The notes under the pieces were generated by a model, which was not told the DNA's origin, did not search any database, and saw nothing but the letters and a program-made list of their open reading frames with translations. Positions 48,818-57,385 of a stretch of DNA of 64,000 nucleotides are shown in pieces (position 1 is the stretch's first letter; each line of letters begins with the position of its first letter). The stretch comes from Cobetia sp. cqz5-12 (GTDB lineage: Bacteria; Pseudomonadota; Gammaproteobacteria; Pseudomonadales; Halomonadaceae): assembly GCF_016495405.1 (NCBI RefSeq), contig NZ_CP044522.1, positions 2,108,001-2,172,000 on the forward strand, given 5' to 3'. A program made the position numbers and the translations under genes.

Positions 48818-51292
48818 ATGATCAAGGATAGTGATCTCTCTCGACATGGGCCAGATACCGGCTCGCCCGATCTTCGCTCCCCGGACAGACAGCGTCCGTT
48901 CGGCAAACCCTTGCGCCTGTGGCTGGGGTTGACCGCACTCTCCTGTCTCTCGCTTGGCGGCCTGCTGGTATTTCAGGAATCGCAGAGTCGCGAGCAGGAC
49001 ATCATGCAAGCCCAGGCGACACAGATGCTGGTCGCCAGGGAGCGGCGTCAACAGGCCAGCCTCATGGTGGAGCAGACGCTGGGCATGATCGCCTCGCGAC
49101 ATCGCGATTACGAGCACCGCCTGCAACGTCTTCTGATCACCACCATGCGTTCCCCGTCGCTGGGCATCAGCCATCTGAGTGGTCGCGATCGTTCCTTCGT
49201 CAGCACCGAACTGTTGCGCCAGTTTCCGGACCTGCGCATCAACCCGGACTGGATCGATATCATGCAGCTTCCCACTACGCTCCACCCTGACTGGTGGGAT
49301 CAGGAGCTGAATCAACGCCTCGATGCGGGCATGCGCAAGGCACAATTCCTGCGCGGTACGGATGCCGGACTGGTGTTTGCCGTGCCTCTAGGGCAAGAAG
49401 AAGACAGCCCCGGCGCCGTGCGCCTTGATCGTCGACAGCAGCCTGCCCCCTGGGCGCTGGTGCATATCGACCCGAAGATGGTGGCCTTTCTGGTCGCCAA
49501 TGAGCTGAGACAGTCTCTGCACGCGAGTATCGAGCGCGAGGAAAGCCGCTATGTCTGGATCAACGAGATCCTCGACCCGGCCGGCGGTGAGGGTTATGCA
49601 CGCCGCTTGATCCATCCTTTACTGCCGGCTACCGAAGGCCAGTTGCTGTCGACCGAGTATCAGGACAGCAGTGGCCGCTTCCCGTATCGCACCGAGCTCG
49701 AGGGTGTCTTGAACGGCAGTGGCATCTACTTCGATTACCGCTTCCCCAAGCGCCCGGGCGCCGAGCAGGTCGACAAGACCGCCTACGCCGCCCTGTATCC
49801 CCCCTTCCAGTGGATCATCGCCAGTGGTGTCTATCTCGATGACATCAGTGAAGCCGCCTTCCAGGCGCACGAAGACTTGATGAACAAGAAACACGCGCTG
49901 GAGCGTTGGCATTTCCTGATCACGCTGCTGGTGACCTTGATGCTCTGCCTCGCCTTTGGCTACGCATTTCTGCGCCAATATCGTGAGCGACAGCTTCAGA
50001 TGCGCCAGCGCATGAATCAACTGGAGCATGAGCTTGAGCAGCGCGGCGAAGACAGGCTCGGATCGGTGATGCGCATGCTTCGGGAGGAACGCTGCCCCGA
50101 GCGCTCAGGAGAAGACCTGTTGGCTGCCAATCTTGTCAGCGCCATCGCGTCACGACTCGGGATGGACCGTCAGGACACCGCCACGCTGGAACGCGTTGCC
50201 ATGCTGCATGATATCGGCAAGCTGGCGCTGCCCGACTCACTGCTGCGGCCACGCGATGAACTGCATTTCGATCAGTATCACTTGCTGCGTCGTCATGTCG
50301 AGATCGGTGCACGCATGATGGAAGACGCCCTGATGGCGCCCGCCGAAGCTGACCTGTTACGTGCCAGCCAGCAGTTCATGCTGGGTGCCTGCAGCGGGTT
50401 GTCGCCGCATGCAAACGGCAACGCTGACGCGTCCGGCCAGCCCTCCCAACCCTCGCTGTCCTCTTCAACACCTCCTGCTGCGCTTCCTCCAGTGGAAAGC
50501 CCACAAGCGGAGCAGACTTCGGCCGATATTGCAGCGACGCCGCGTGTCGAAACGTCCCTCGCTGCCAGCACTCTGGCGCTGGTCGTGCAGGTCATCGAGC
50601 TGGTGCGACATGCCGGTTTCAGTGAGGCCCAGGCGCTATGCGATATCGAACACCGTCTTGGCCATCTGCCACCAGAGTTGCTGCAGGCAGCGCGTGAAGT
50701 CCTGACGGAGCAACCGATACCGCCGGCGCCCACCCTGCATCGACTCTGCCCGCAGCAGGTAGAACGTGACCCTAACCGATGGCGCGACAGCCACAGTGGC
50801 TGCTTCACCCGCGCACTGCTGGATGCCGCTCTCGAAGCGCTGTCCCGTGAGTGTCAGGACGCCATGGGGCAGCACATCACGCTGTGCCATCTTCGCCTGA
50901 GCCGCAAGGGTGAATCGCGACGCGACGCTGGCGGAAAACGGCTTTCGCCACTCGATGCCCAGCTTGGGCCGCACCTGAATGCCTGCTTCTACCCGTTGCG
51001 TGTCTTCCGCGTCAGCGAGGGCAACTTCATCGTGATGGGGCACCAATGTCGGGATATCGCGCCTGCGCACGAAGTGGCCCGCCGCCCTGAAGGCAATGAG
51101 CCTCTGTTCGAGGCGCCAGCCAATGGCACTGCCTCGCCGCCCACCGCCGACTCCCTCGTTTCACTGCTGTCATCGCTGGAGGACACCGCGACGCTGGAGA
51201 TCACGCTGCTCGATCTATCCTGTGCCCAGACACTCAAGGAATGGCAATTGGCCCTCAATGGCCACCTGGCTCGCTACCCGCCATCGGCTTGA
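48818..51292 (+). CDS. Cache-domain membrane protein with degenerate HD-GYP domain
   Basis: This 824-residue protein has TM1 (about residues 32-52), a periplasmic Cache-like sensor (~60-345), TM2 (~368-388) and a cytoplasmic half. An HD domain begins near residue 430 with VAMLHDIGKLALPDSLLRPRDEL and HVEIGARMM, as in HD-GYP phosphodiesterases. The GYP segment that should follow is missing, replaced by a Ser/Pro/Ala-rich linker (~525-575). The last ~220 residues I do not recognise. The metal pair HD is present, but other metal ligands are lost, so c-di-GMP hydrolysis is doubtful. Monocistronic; a 15-nt repeat block follows. Confidence 0.8.
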   Translation: MIKDSDLSRHGPDTGSPDLRSPDRQRPFGKPLRLWLGLTALSCLSLGGLLVFQESQSREQDIMQAQATQMLVARERRQQASLMVEQTLGMIASRHRDYEHRLQRLLITTMRSPSLGISHLSGRDRSFVSTELLRQFPDLRINPDWIDIMQLPTTLHPDWWDQELNQRLDAGMRKAQFLRGTDAGLVFAVPLGQEEDSPGAVRLDRRQQPAPWALVHIDPKMVAFLVANELRQSLHASIEREESRYVWINEILDPAGGEGYARRLIHPLLPATEGQLLSTEYQDSSGRFPYRTELEGVLNGSGIYFDYRFPKRPGAEQVDKTAYAALYPPFQWIIASGVYLDDISEAAFQAHEDLMNKKHALERWHFLITLLVTLMLCLAFGYAFLRQYRERQLQMRQRMNQLEHELEQRGEDRLGSVMRMLREERCPERSGEDLLAANLVSAIASRLGMDRQDTATLERVAMLHDIGKLALPDSLLRPRDELHFDQYHLLRRHVEIGARMMEDALMAPAEADLLRASQQFMLGACSGLSPHANGNADASGQPSQPSLSSSTPPAALPPVESPQAEQTSADIAATPRVETSLAASTLALVVQVIELVRHAGFSEAQALCDIEHRLGHLPPELLQAAREVLTEQPIPPAPTLHRLCPQQVERDPNRWRDSHSGCFTRALLDAALEALSRECQDAMGQHITLCHLRLSRKGESRRDAGGKRLSPLDAQLGPHLNACFYPLRVFRVSEGNFIVMGHQCRDIAPAHEVARRPEGNEPLFEAPANGTASPPTADSLVSLLSSLEDTATLEITLLDLSCAQTLKEWQLALNGHLARYPPSA

Positions 51293-51380
51293 CCCGGTCA
51301 TGGCGCTTTGCATGTGACCCGCCTTCCCAGGCGCGGCAGGGGCCAGACATTGCGTCTGGTCCCGTTCGTTGTGGACGCAC

Positions 51381-51470
51381 TCCTTGTTAGTACCCCCTTG
51401 TTACCCGCTGCCTTGTTAGCTGCGCCCTTGTTACTCGCGCCCTCGTCAGCTGTGTCCTTGGCAGCTGTGC
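51381..51470. repeat. 15-nt degenerate tandem repeat, six units
   Basis: Six units at 51381, 51396, 51411, 51426, 51441 and 51456 keep strict 15-nt register around CCTTGTTAGCTGCGC. They lie 88 bp after the Cache/HD stop codon. The reading frames across it, on both strands, are five-residue repeats and not credible genes. Confidence 0.75.
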
Positions 51471-51519
51471 CGGGCGAACTTCTCGCGCGACCAAAGTTGA
51501 AGTGTCTGTGCCTTGTTGA

Positions 51520-51562
51520 AATGTCCGACATTTATTAATGTGTGTTCAGACATTTATTCTGA
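51520..51562. promoter_or_regulatory. candidate operator of the galactoside regulator
   Basis: AATGTC-C-GACATT is a perfect 13-bp palindrome at 51520-51532. GACATTTATT occurs at 51527-51536 and again at 51549-51558, two helical turns apart, and TCAGA/TCTGA arms enclose the second copy (51546-51562). It lies 90-130 bp before the GntR gene and fits an autoregulated operator. Confidence 0.55.
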
Positions 51563-51649
51563 TGCTCGGATTCTCATGCGTCAGCGCCGCGCTCGAAGAC
51601 GGTGCGATGCAGTGACTCTCCTGACCATCACCTCATGACAGGCCACTCA

Positions 51650-52447
51650 ATGACCGACTCTCTGGCGACAGCCTCGCTCGCCACTGACAGCGCCTCGGCG
51701 GACGACGCGACCCCGCATAGCATGGAAGCCATCGCCACCTGCATGGCGCGGGAAATCCTCGCGGGCAGCCTCGGCCCCGGTGACAGCTTTCCGCGTGAAC
51801 TGGACCTCTGCCAGCGTTTCGACGCCAGCCGCAACCGTGTTCGCAATGCCCTGGCACAGCTGGTGAGCGCCGGGCTGCTGGAGCGTACCGCCGGGCGTGG
51901 CACCATCGTGCGCGAGATGAGCGAGTGGCAGCTGCTGGACCCACTGATGAGCCATTGGGTCAGTGGTCTCGACGGTATCAACCCGGACCTGATGCGCGAG
52001 ATCTACGCCTTCCGCCTCTCCGTCGAGCCCTATGTCAGTGCGCTGGCCGCAATGAAGGCCAACGCCCAGGACCTCGCGCGTCTGGAGCGAGCCTTTGAAG
52101 GCATGGTCGATACCGCCAATGACAGCTCGCGCGAGGCGCATGCCGAGCACGATGTCGCCTTCCACGAAGCCATCTACCACGCCACCCACAATCTGGTGTG
52201 GACACAGCTTGGCAGTTTGCTGCGCCCTTCCATCAGCCAACTGATCCACAGTACCCAGCAGTCCGCGCAGCAGCATGATCACAGCCATCATCGCGCCAGC
52301 CTCGATCGTCACCGCGCGGTGATGGAGGCCATTCGCCTGCGCCAGCCCGAGATGGCACGTACCTGTGCCGAGCGGGTACTGGAGACCGCAGCGCGCGATC
52401 TCGGCTTCTTCCAGGACCACCCGCAGCTGGGGCATCGCCGCTTCTGA
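51650..52447 (+). CDS. GntR/FadR-family regulator of galactonate catabolism
   Basis: This 265-residue repressor has an N-terminal winged helix (about residues 25-95: MAREILAGSLGPGDSFPRELDLCQRF, with SRNRVRNALAQLVSAGLLERTAGRGTIV) and a C-terminal all-helical FCD ligand domain (D/H metal residues around HDVAFHEAIYHATHN and HRAVMEAIRL). Its position in front of the galactonate genes makes it a DgoR-like regulator responding to galactonate or a related acid. The start is uncertain; ATGs at 51635 and 51650 and a GTG at 51602 all lack a strong ribosome-binding site. It is 95 bp upstream of the dehydratase gene on the same strand. Confidence 0.85.
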   Translation: MTDSLATASLATDSASADDATPHSMEAIATCMAREILAGSLGPGDSFPRELDLCQRFDASRNRVRNALAQLVSAGLLERTAGRGTIVREMSEWQLLDPLMSHWVSGLDGINPDLMREIYAFRLSVEPYVSALAAMKANAQDLARLERAFEGMVDTANDSSREAHAEHDVAFHEAIYHATHNLVWTQLGSLLRPSISQLIHSTQQSAQQHDHSHHRASLDRHRAVMEAIRLRQPEMARTCAERVLETAARDLGFFQDHPQLGHRRF

Positions 52448-52542
52448 TGCTGATCGGCGTCAGCGGATGACGGCCGACCCCACATCCTGCTTCGCCTGAC
52501 GCTGACCTTCGTTCAAACGCCCATTCTCATAAGGATGCATCC

Positions 52543-53691
52543 GTGAAAATCACCCGACTCAAGACCTGGCAAGTTCCGCCGCGCTGGCTGTTCCTCAAGA
52601 TCGAGACCGATGAAGGCTGCTATGGCTGGGGCGAGCCGGTCATCGAGGGCCGCGCCGCGACCGTCGAGGCCGCCGTGCACGAGCTGTCCGATTATCTGGT
52701 CGGTCAGGACCCGCGCAATATCGAGCACCTGTGGAACGTGATGTACCGTGCGGGCTTCTATCGTGGTGGCCCGATCCTGATGTCTGCCATCGCTGGCATC
52801 GATCAGGCGCTGTGGGACCTGAAGGGCCGTGATCTGGGAGTACCCGTGCACCAGCTGCTCGGCGGCCCGGTACGCGACAAGATGCGCATGTACGCCTGGA
52901 CCGGCGGTGACCGCCCGTCAGATGTCGGCGCAGGCGCCAAGGCACTGGTCGATCAAGGCTTCACCGCCTTCAAGATGAACGGCACGCCGGAGATGCAGAT
53001 CGTCGATTCCCACAAGAAGATCGATGACGCCGTGGCACGTGTCGCCGAGGCCCGTGATGCGGTCGGCCCCGACGTGGGGATCGGCATCGACTTCCATGGT
53101 CGCGTGCACCGCCCGATGGCCAAGGCGTTGCTGCGTGAGCTGGAGCAATTCCACCCGATGTTCATCGAGGAGCCGGTTGCGCCTGAGCACCTGCCGTCGC
53201 TCAAGCACATCGCTGAGGGCATCGCGACGCCCATCGCCACCGGAGAGCGCCTGCACACCCGCTTCCAGTTCCGCGACCTGCTGGCGGACGGCATGGTCGA
53301 CATCATCCAGCCGGATCTCTCCCACTGTGGCGGCATCAGCGAAGGCCTGAAGATCGCCACCCTGGCCTCGGCCTACGATGTGGCGCTGGCCCCGCACTGC
53401 CCGCTCGGCCCGCTGACGCTGGCGGCCTCGCTGCAACTGGACGCGGTATGCCACAACGCTTTCATCCAGGAACAGAGCATGGGCATCCACTACAACAAGG
53501 ACAATGACGTACTGGATTATCTGGTCGACAAGGATGCGCTGGCGATCAAGGACGGCTTCTGCGCCATTCCGCAGGGTCCGGGGCTGGGCGTCGAGATCGA
53601 CGAAGCCTTCGTCGAGGAGCGTGCCAAGGTCGGCCATCGCTGGCGCAACCCGCTCTGGACCCACGAAGACGGCTCCGTCGCTGAATGGTAG
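52543..53691 (+). CDS. dgoD: D-galactonate dehydratase
   Basis: This 382-residue enolase-superfamily enzyme dehydrates D-galactonate to 2-keto-3-deoxygalactonate. The metal ligands are seen in [12 protein letters not shown] (Asp and catalytic His), [10 protein letters not shown] and ATGERLHTR, and the second catalytic His in [11 protein letters not shown]. The N-terminal [25 protein letters not shown] is typical of DgoD. The start is a GTG at 52543 with AAGGA seven bases upstream. Gluconate or other sugar-acid dehydratases in the superfamily are close, but the neighbouring kinase and aldolase fit galactonate. Confidence 0.93.
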   Translation: MKITRLKTWQVPPRWLFLKIETDEGCYGWGEPVIEGRAATVEAAVHELSDYLVGQDPRNIEHLWNVMYRAGFYRGGPILMSAIAGIDQALWDLKGRDLGVPVHQLLGGPVRDKMRMYAWTGGDRPSDVGAGAKALVDQGFTAFKMNGTPEMQIVDSHKKIDDAVARVAEARDAVGPDVGIGIDFHGRVHRPMAKALLRELEQFHPMFIEEPVAPEHLPSLKHIAEGIATPIATGERLHTRFQFRDLLADGMVDIIQPDLSHCGGISEGLKIATLASAYDVALAPHCPLGPLTLAASLQLDAVCHNAFIQEQSMGIHYNKDNDVLDYLVDKDALAIKDGFCAIPQGPGLGVEIDEAFVEERAKVGHRWRNPLWTHEDGSVAEW

Positions 53692-53750
53692 ATCTTCGTC
53701 ACCAGGGTCTTCAGTAACAGGATCTTCAGCAACAGAATCCTCAGTGACAA
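53691..53750. repeat. 15-nt degenerate tandem repeat, four units, after dgoD
   Basis: GATCTTCGTCACCAG, GGTCTTCAGTAACAG, GATCTTCAGCAACAG and AATCCTCAGTGACAA follow in strict 15-nt register starting at the last base of the dgoD stop codon. Confidence 0.75.
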
Positions 53751-53843
53751 GCAGCGCCACGCCATACGCCACAATGACAATAGCCATGCGAATGGCAAGC
53801 CTTGCGCCATGGGCTTGCCGTCAAGTAAGAGAGAGTCAGCGAC

Positions 53844-54641
53844 ATGACCACCCCGACACAGAAGACAGATACAGCCCCCCTTTTCAGTGAATTCCGCTAC
53901 CCGGATCTCGAAGGCGCCAGCGTCTTCATCACCGGCGGTGGCTCCGGCATCGGTGCCGCATTGACCGAAGGCTTCCTCGCCCAGGGTGCCAAGGTCGCCT
54001 TCGTCGGCCTGTCCGATGCCAGCGAATTCTGTGACGCCATGGAAGCTCGCTATGCCAATCGTCCGCTGTTCATCCCCTGCAACATTCAGGATATCGAGGC
54101 GCTGCAGGCCGCCGTCGCGCAGGCGCGTGAGGCCCACGGCCTGATCAACGTGCTGGTCAACAACGCCGCGCGTGATACCCGACATACGCTGGATGAGTGG
54201 ACGGTGGAACAGTGGGATGAATCCATCGCCACCAACCTGCGCCCGCAATTCTTCACCGCCCAGGCCGTCGTCCCCGACATGCGCGCGCTAGGTGGCGGCG
54301 CCATCATCAATCTGTCCTCCAACAGCTACATGCTGGGCCTGGGTGGCTACCCGACCTACGTCACCGCCAAGGCCGGCATCATGGGTATGACCAAGGCACT
54401 GGCGCGCGAGCTGGGCCCGGACGCCATTCGCGTCAACTGCCTGATTCCAGGCTGGGTGATGACGGAGCGTCAGCGCGAGCTGTGGGTCAACGACAAGGAC
54501 TTGAACGAGTGCATTGATCAGCAGTGTCTGAAAGAGGCCATTCCGGTCGAGGACATGATCAATCCGTGCCTGTTCCTGGCCTCCAGCGCCTCGCGCATGA
54601 TGACCGGCCAGCCGATGGTGGTAGACGGAGGCCGAGTGTGA
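53844..54641 (+). CDS. SDR dehydrogenase, probable D-galactose 1-dehydrogenase
   Basis: A 265-residue short-chain dehydrogenase. The cofactor loop TGGGSGIG is at residues 30-37, NNAARDTRHTLDEW follows the NAG-equivalent, and the catalytic Ser and Tyr-x-x-x-Lys are in NLSSNSYMLG and YVTAKAG. In this cluster the missing first step is oxidation of galactose at C1, giving galactonolactone, and SDRs of this type do that in similar operons. L-arabinose or L-fucose dehydrogenase activity is also possible. It overlaps the next gene by 4 nt (GTGA), so the two are translationally coupled. Confidence 0.85.
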   Translation: MTTPTQKTDTAPLFSEFRYPDLEGASVFITGGGSGIGAALTEGFLAQGAKVAFVGLSDASEFCDAMEARYANRPLFIPCNIQDIEALQAAVAQAREAHGLINVLVNNAARDTRHTLDEWTVEQWDESIATNLRPQFFTAQAVVPDMRALGGGAIINLSSNSYMLGLGGYPTYVTAKAGIMGMTKALARELGPDAIRVNCLIPGWVMTERQRELWVNDKDLNECIDQQCLKEAIPVEDMINPCLFLASSASRMMTGQPMVVDGGRV

Positions 54642-55663
54642 GCGCCGTCAGCGTCACGCCGGCCTGGATCGCCGTCGACTGGGGCTCCAGCAATCTGCGC
54701 GCCTGGGCCGTCAATGGCGACGATTCAGTCATCGCCCAGGCCAGCAGTGCCCGCGGCATGCTGGGGCTGGCGGCAGATGAGTTCGAGGATGTGCTGCGCG
54801 TGCTGATCAATGACTGGCTGCCAGAGGATGCGGCGGCTCCCATGCCGGTGCTGATCTGTGGCATGGCCGGCGCGCGTCAGGGTTGGCAGGAGGCGGCTTA
54901 CCTGCCACTGCCCACTAAGAAGACGCCTGCTCATGATGTACTTGCCGCCCTCGGTGAGCGGCTGACCCATGTCGCGACCCGCGACAACCGTCTTGCCGTC
55001 GCCATCGTGCCGGGCCTCTGTCAGCAGCAGCCTGCCTTTGACGTCATGCGTGGCGAGGAGACCCAACTGGCGGGCCTGGTCGCCGCCCAGCCCGACTACA
55101 GCGGTGCGGTGTGTCTGCCCGGCACCCACGCCAAGTGGGCGCATCTCGCCAATGGCGCGATCACAGGCTTCAGCACCTTCATGAGCGGCGAGCTCTATAA
55201 GCTGCTCAGCCAGGATTCGGTGCTCAAGCACTCCGTCTCCGCAGGAGATCTCACCGAAACCGCCCAGCGGGATGCCTATCTGGCGGGCATCGACACGGCG
55301 CTTGCCGCCCCGGAGCGCACCACCGCGCAGCTGTTCGGCATTCGTGCCCGCGATCTGCTCGACACGACTCTGCCCCAGGGGGACGCTCGCAAGGTGCTGC
55401 TCGGTGCACGCCTGTCAGGCCTGGTGCTGGGGCTAGAGCTGGCGGGCGCCACTGCGGAGCTTTCGGATCACGCCACCATCACCCTGATCGGCGACACCGT
55501 GCTCTGCCAGCGCTATCAGGTCGCCCTGGAGCATCTGGGCTATCAGGTCACCACCGCGGCCAACGCCGACATGATTCTGGCAGGGCTCGGACGCATCCAA
55601 CGTGCGCGGCAGTCGGCTCACACGTCGTTATCCGCTTCCACCCCAGTGACGCATTGCCACTGA
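54638..55663 (+). CDS. dgoK: 2-dehydro-3-deoxygalactonokinase
   Basis: A 341-residue sugar-acid kinase that phosphorylates 2-keto-3-deoxygalactonate at C6. It has the ASKHA-fold start AWIAVDWGSSNLRAW, then ICGMAGARQGWQEAAYLPLP and PGTHAKWAHLANG, all characteristic of DgoK. The start is GTG at 54638, overlapping the stop of the SDR gene. A longer frame begins earlier but runs inside the SDR coding region. The C-terminus (after residue ~320) is Ser/Thr-rich and probably disordered. Confidence 0.93.
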   Translation: MSAVSVTPAWIAVDWGSSNLRAWAVNGDDSVIAQASSARGMLGLAADEFEDVLRVLINDWLPEDAAAPMPVLICGMAGARQGWQEAAYLPLPTKKTPAHDVLAALGERLTHVATRDNRLAVAIVPGLCQQQPAFDVMRGEETQLAGLVAAQPDYSGAVCLPGTHAKWAHLANGAITGFSTFMSGELYKLLSQDSVLKHSVSAGDLTETAQRDAYLAGIDTALAAPERTTAQLFGIRARDLLDTTLPQGDARKVLLGARLSGLVLGLELAGATAELSDHATITLIGDTVLCQRYQVALEHLGYQVTTAANADMILAGLGRIQRARQSAHTSLSASTPVTHCH

Positions 55664-55711
55664 TCCATTGTCATTGCCCCCATGACATAGCCATTTTCTC
55701 TGGAGATCGCC

Positions 55712-56326
55712 ATGAGCCTGCCTCTGGTCGCCATTCTGCGCGGTGTCACGCCGCAAGACATCATCGCCATCGCCGACGAGATCATCGCCGCCGGCATCAC
55801 CCGCATCGAAGTCCCGCTCAACTCCCCTAATCCGCTGGAGAGCATCGCCGCGCTGGTCGAACACTGCGAGCGCGCGCATGGCGGCGAGACCGTGATCGGT
55901 GCCGGTACCGTGCTGACCCCGCAGCAGGTTCGCGACGTGCACGCCGCCGGCGGCCGTCTGATCGTCTCGCCCAATGCCGATGTCGAGGTCATCCGCGAAA
56001 GCCGCCGCCTGGAGATGGTCTCGCTGCCCGGCATCGTCACGCCGACGGAGGCCTTCGCGGCCCTCGCTGCCGGCGCCTCGGGCCTCAAGCTGTTCCCGGC
56101 GACTCAGGTCGGCATCGTCAACATGAAAGCGATGCTGGCCGTGCTGCCCAAGGACACCGAGCTTTACGCCGTGGGCGGCATCGGCAGTGACAACTTCGCC
56201 GAATGGCGCGCCGCAGGTGTCCACGGCGCTGGCCTCGGCACGGCCATCTACACGCCCGGTCTGAGCGCCGCCGAGGTGGGCGAGCGTGCCCGTACCCTGG
56301 TCGCGGCATGGCAGGCGGCCGACTGA
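55712..56326 (+). CDS. dgoA: 2-dehydro-3-deoxy-6-phosphogalactonate aldolase
   Basis: This 204-residue class I aldolase splits KDPGal into pyruvate and glyceraldehyde-3-phosphate. The TIM-barrel shows LVAILRGVTPQD, the catalytic Glu in ITRIEVPLNSPNP and the Schiff-base Lys in GLKLFPATQVG (residue ~126). Length and motifs match E. coli DgoA (205 aa). It lies 48 bp after dgoK with TCTGGAG as ribosome-binding site. KDPG aldolases (Eda) are related, but residues around LNSP and the gene context favour the galacto form. Confidence 0.93.
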   Translation: MSLPLVAILRGVTPQDIIAIADEIIAAGITRIEVPLNSPNPLESIAALVEHCERAHGGETVIGAGTVLTPQQVRDVHAAGGRLIVSPNADVEVIRESRRLEMVSLPGIVTPTEAFAALAAGASGLKLFPATQVGIVNMKAMLAVLPKDTELYAVGGIGSDNFAEWRAAGVHGAGLGTAIYTPGLSAAEVGERARTLVAAWQAAD

Positions 56327-56399
56327 TAGCGACGAGCCACGCCACCGCAAGAGTGGCGAGACAGCGAAAAGAGCCCACGGATATCGCAAGGAGCAGCAG

Positions 56400-57326
56400 A
56401 TGACGTCATCACCATGCCTTGGCACTGCCAGGCACCTCGTCGCCAGTGGCTGCGAGCTGGGCGAAGGGCCGGGCTGGACGCCCGCCACGGACACCCTGCC
56501 TGCTCGGGTACGCTGGCTGAACATTCTCGCCGGTGAGCTGCATCACGCGGCCGCGGATGGCAGTGATCACGTCATCACTCAGCTTGCGCGCCGCACCTCC
56601 TACGCAGCCGTTACCCAAGACGGCGATTACCTGCTGGTCGGCCAGGGGATGCTCTCGCGCTTCAACCCCGAGACCGGCGCCGTGGAAGATGTCATGCCCT
56701 TCGAGGCGGACACGACGCCGACCACGCGTAGCAATGACGCGCGGGTCGATCGCCACGGCAGTCTGTGGCTTTCCAGCATCGGCCTGAACGCCGAAACCGG
56801 CGCAGGCAGCCTGTATCGCCTGCATCGGGGGCAGCTGACTCGCGTTCTCCAGGGGCTGACCATCCCCAATGCGCTGTGCTTCTCGCCCGATGGCGAATAT
56901 GCCTATTTCACCGATACCGTCACCGGTCAGGTCATGCGCTGGCAGCTGGACGCCGATGGCTGGCCATTGACCTCAGCAGGTGAATACAACGCCCCTGAGG
57001 TCTGGGCCGACCTGCGCGATTGTGGTGGTGGCCCGGACGGCGCCGTGATCGATGCCGACGGCCACATGTGGATCGCGCTCTGGGGTGCCGGCCGCGTGGC
57101 AAGGCTGGATCACGACGGCAAGGAAATCGCCCATGTGGCGCTGCCGGTCAGCCAGCCATCGTGCCCGCTGTTCGGTGGCGAGGGGCTGAGCACGCTGTAC
57201 ATCACCACGGCGCATGAAGGCATGGCCACGCCGGATCATGCGGCGGGTGACGGTGACCTCTTCGCGTTGGATCTGTCAGCACATGGCTTCAAGGGACTCG
57301 CAGAGCCACCGCTGGTACTGGGCTGA
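56400..57326 (+). CDS. SMP-30/gluconolactonase family sugar lactonase
   Basis: This 308-residue calcium-dependent beta-propeller hydrolase opens a sugar lactone, here probably D-galactono-lactone made by the upstream dehydrogenase. The metal ligands fit the family: Glu in ELGEGPGW (residue ~22), Asn in SNDARVDRHGSLW, and Asp in PDGAVIDADGHMW. NALCFSPDGEYAYFTDT is a family core segment. The ATG at 56400 follows AAGGAGC; the frame extends upstream into the dgoA end without conservation. A 15-nt duplication spans its stop codon. Confidence 0.9.
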   Translation: MTSSPCLGTARHLVASGCELGEGPGWTPATDTLPARVRWLNILAGELHHAAADGSDHVITQLARRTSYAAVTQDGDYLLVGQGMLSRFNPETGAVEDVMPFEADTTPTTRSNDARVDRHGSLWLSSIGLNAETGAGSLYRLHRGQLTRVLQGLTIPNALCFSPDGEYAYFTDTVTGQVMRWQLDADGWPLTSAGEYNAPEVWADLRDCGGGPDGAVIDADGHMWIALWGAGRVARLDHDGKEIAHVALPVSQPSCPLFGGEGLSTLYITTAHEGMATPDHAAGDGDLFALDLSAHGFKGLAEPPLVLG

Positions 57327-57343
57327 CAGGTACTAGGCTGACA
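57314..57343. repeat. 15-nt duplication at the lactonase stop codon
   Basis: GGTACTGGGCTGACA (57314-57328) and GGTACTAGGCTGACA (57329-57343) differ at one base. The first copy contains the TGA stop of the lactonase gene. This is the freshest-looking of the 15-nt repeats. Confidence 0.8.
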
Positions 57344-57385
57344 CTGCCATTCCGCCTCTGATCTTTCTTTATTTCTGGACCCTTC

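Noticed and set aside
51298..51538. Small reading frames on both strands with five-residue repeats
   Set aside because: Produced by the 15-nt DNA repeat; no ribosome-binding site and no homology recognised.
52918..53787. 289-residue minus-strand reading frame with Glu-Asp repeats
   Set aside because: Antisense to dgoD and across the following 15-nt repeat.
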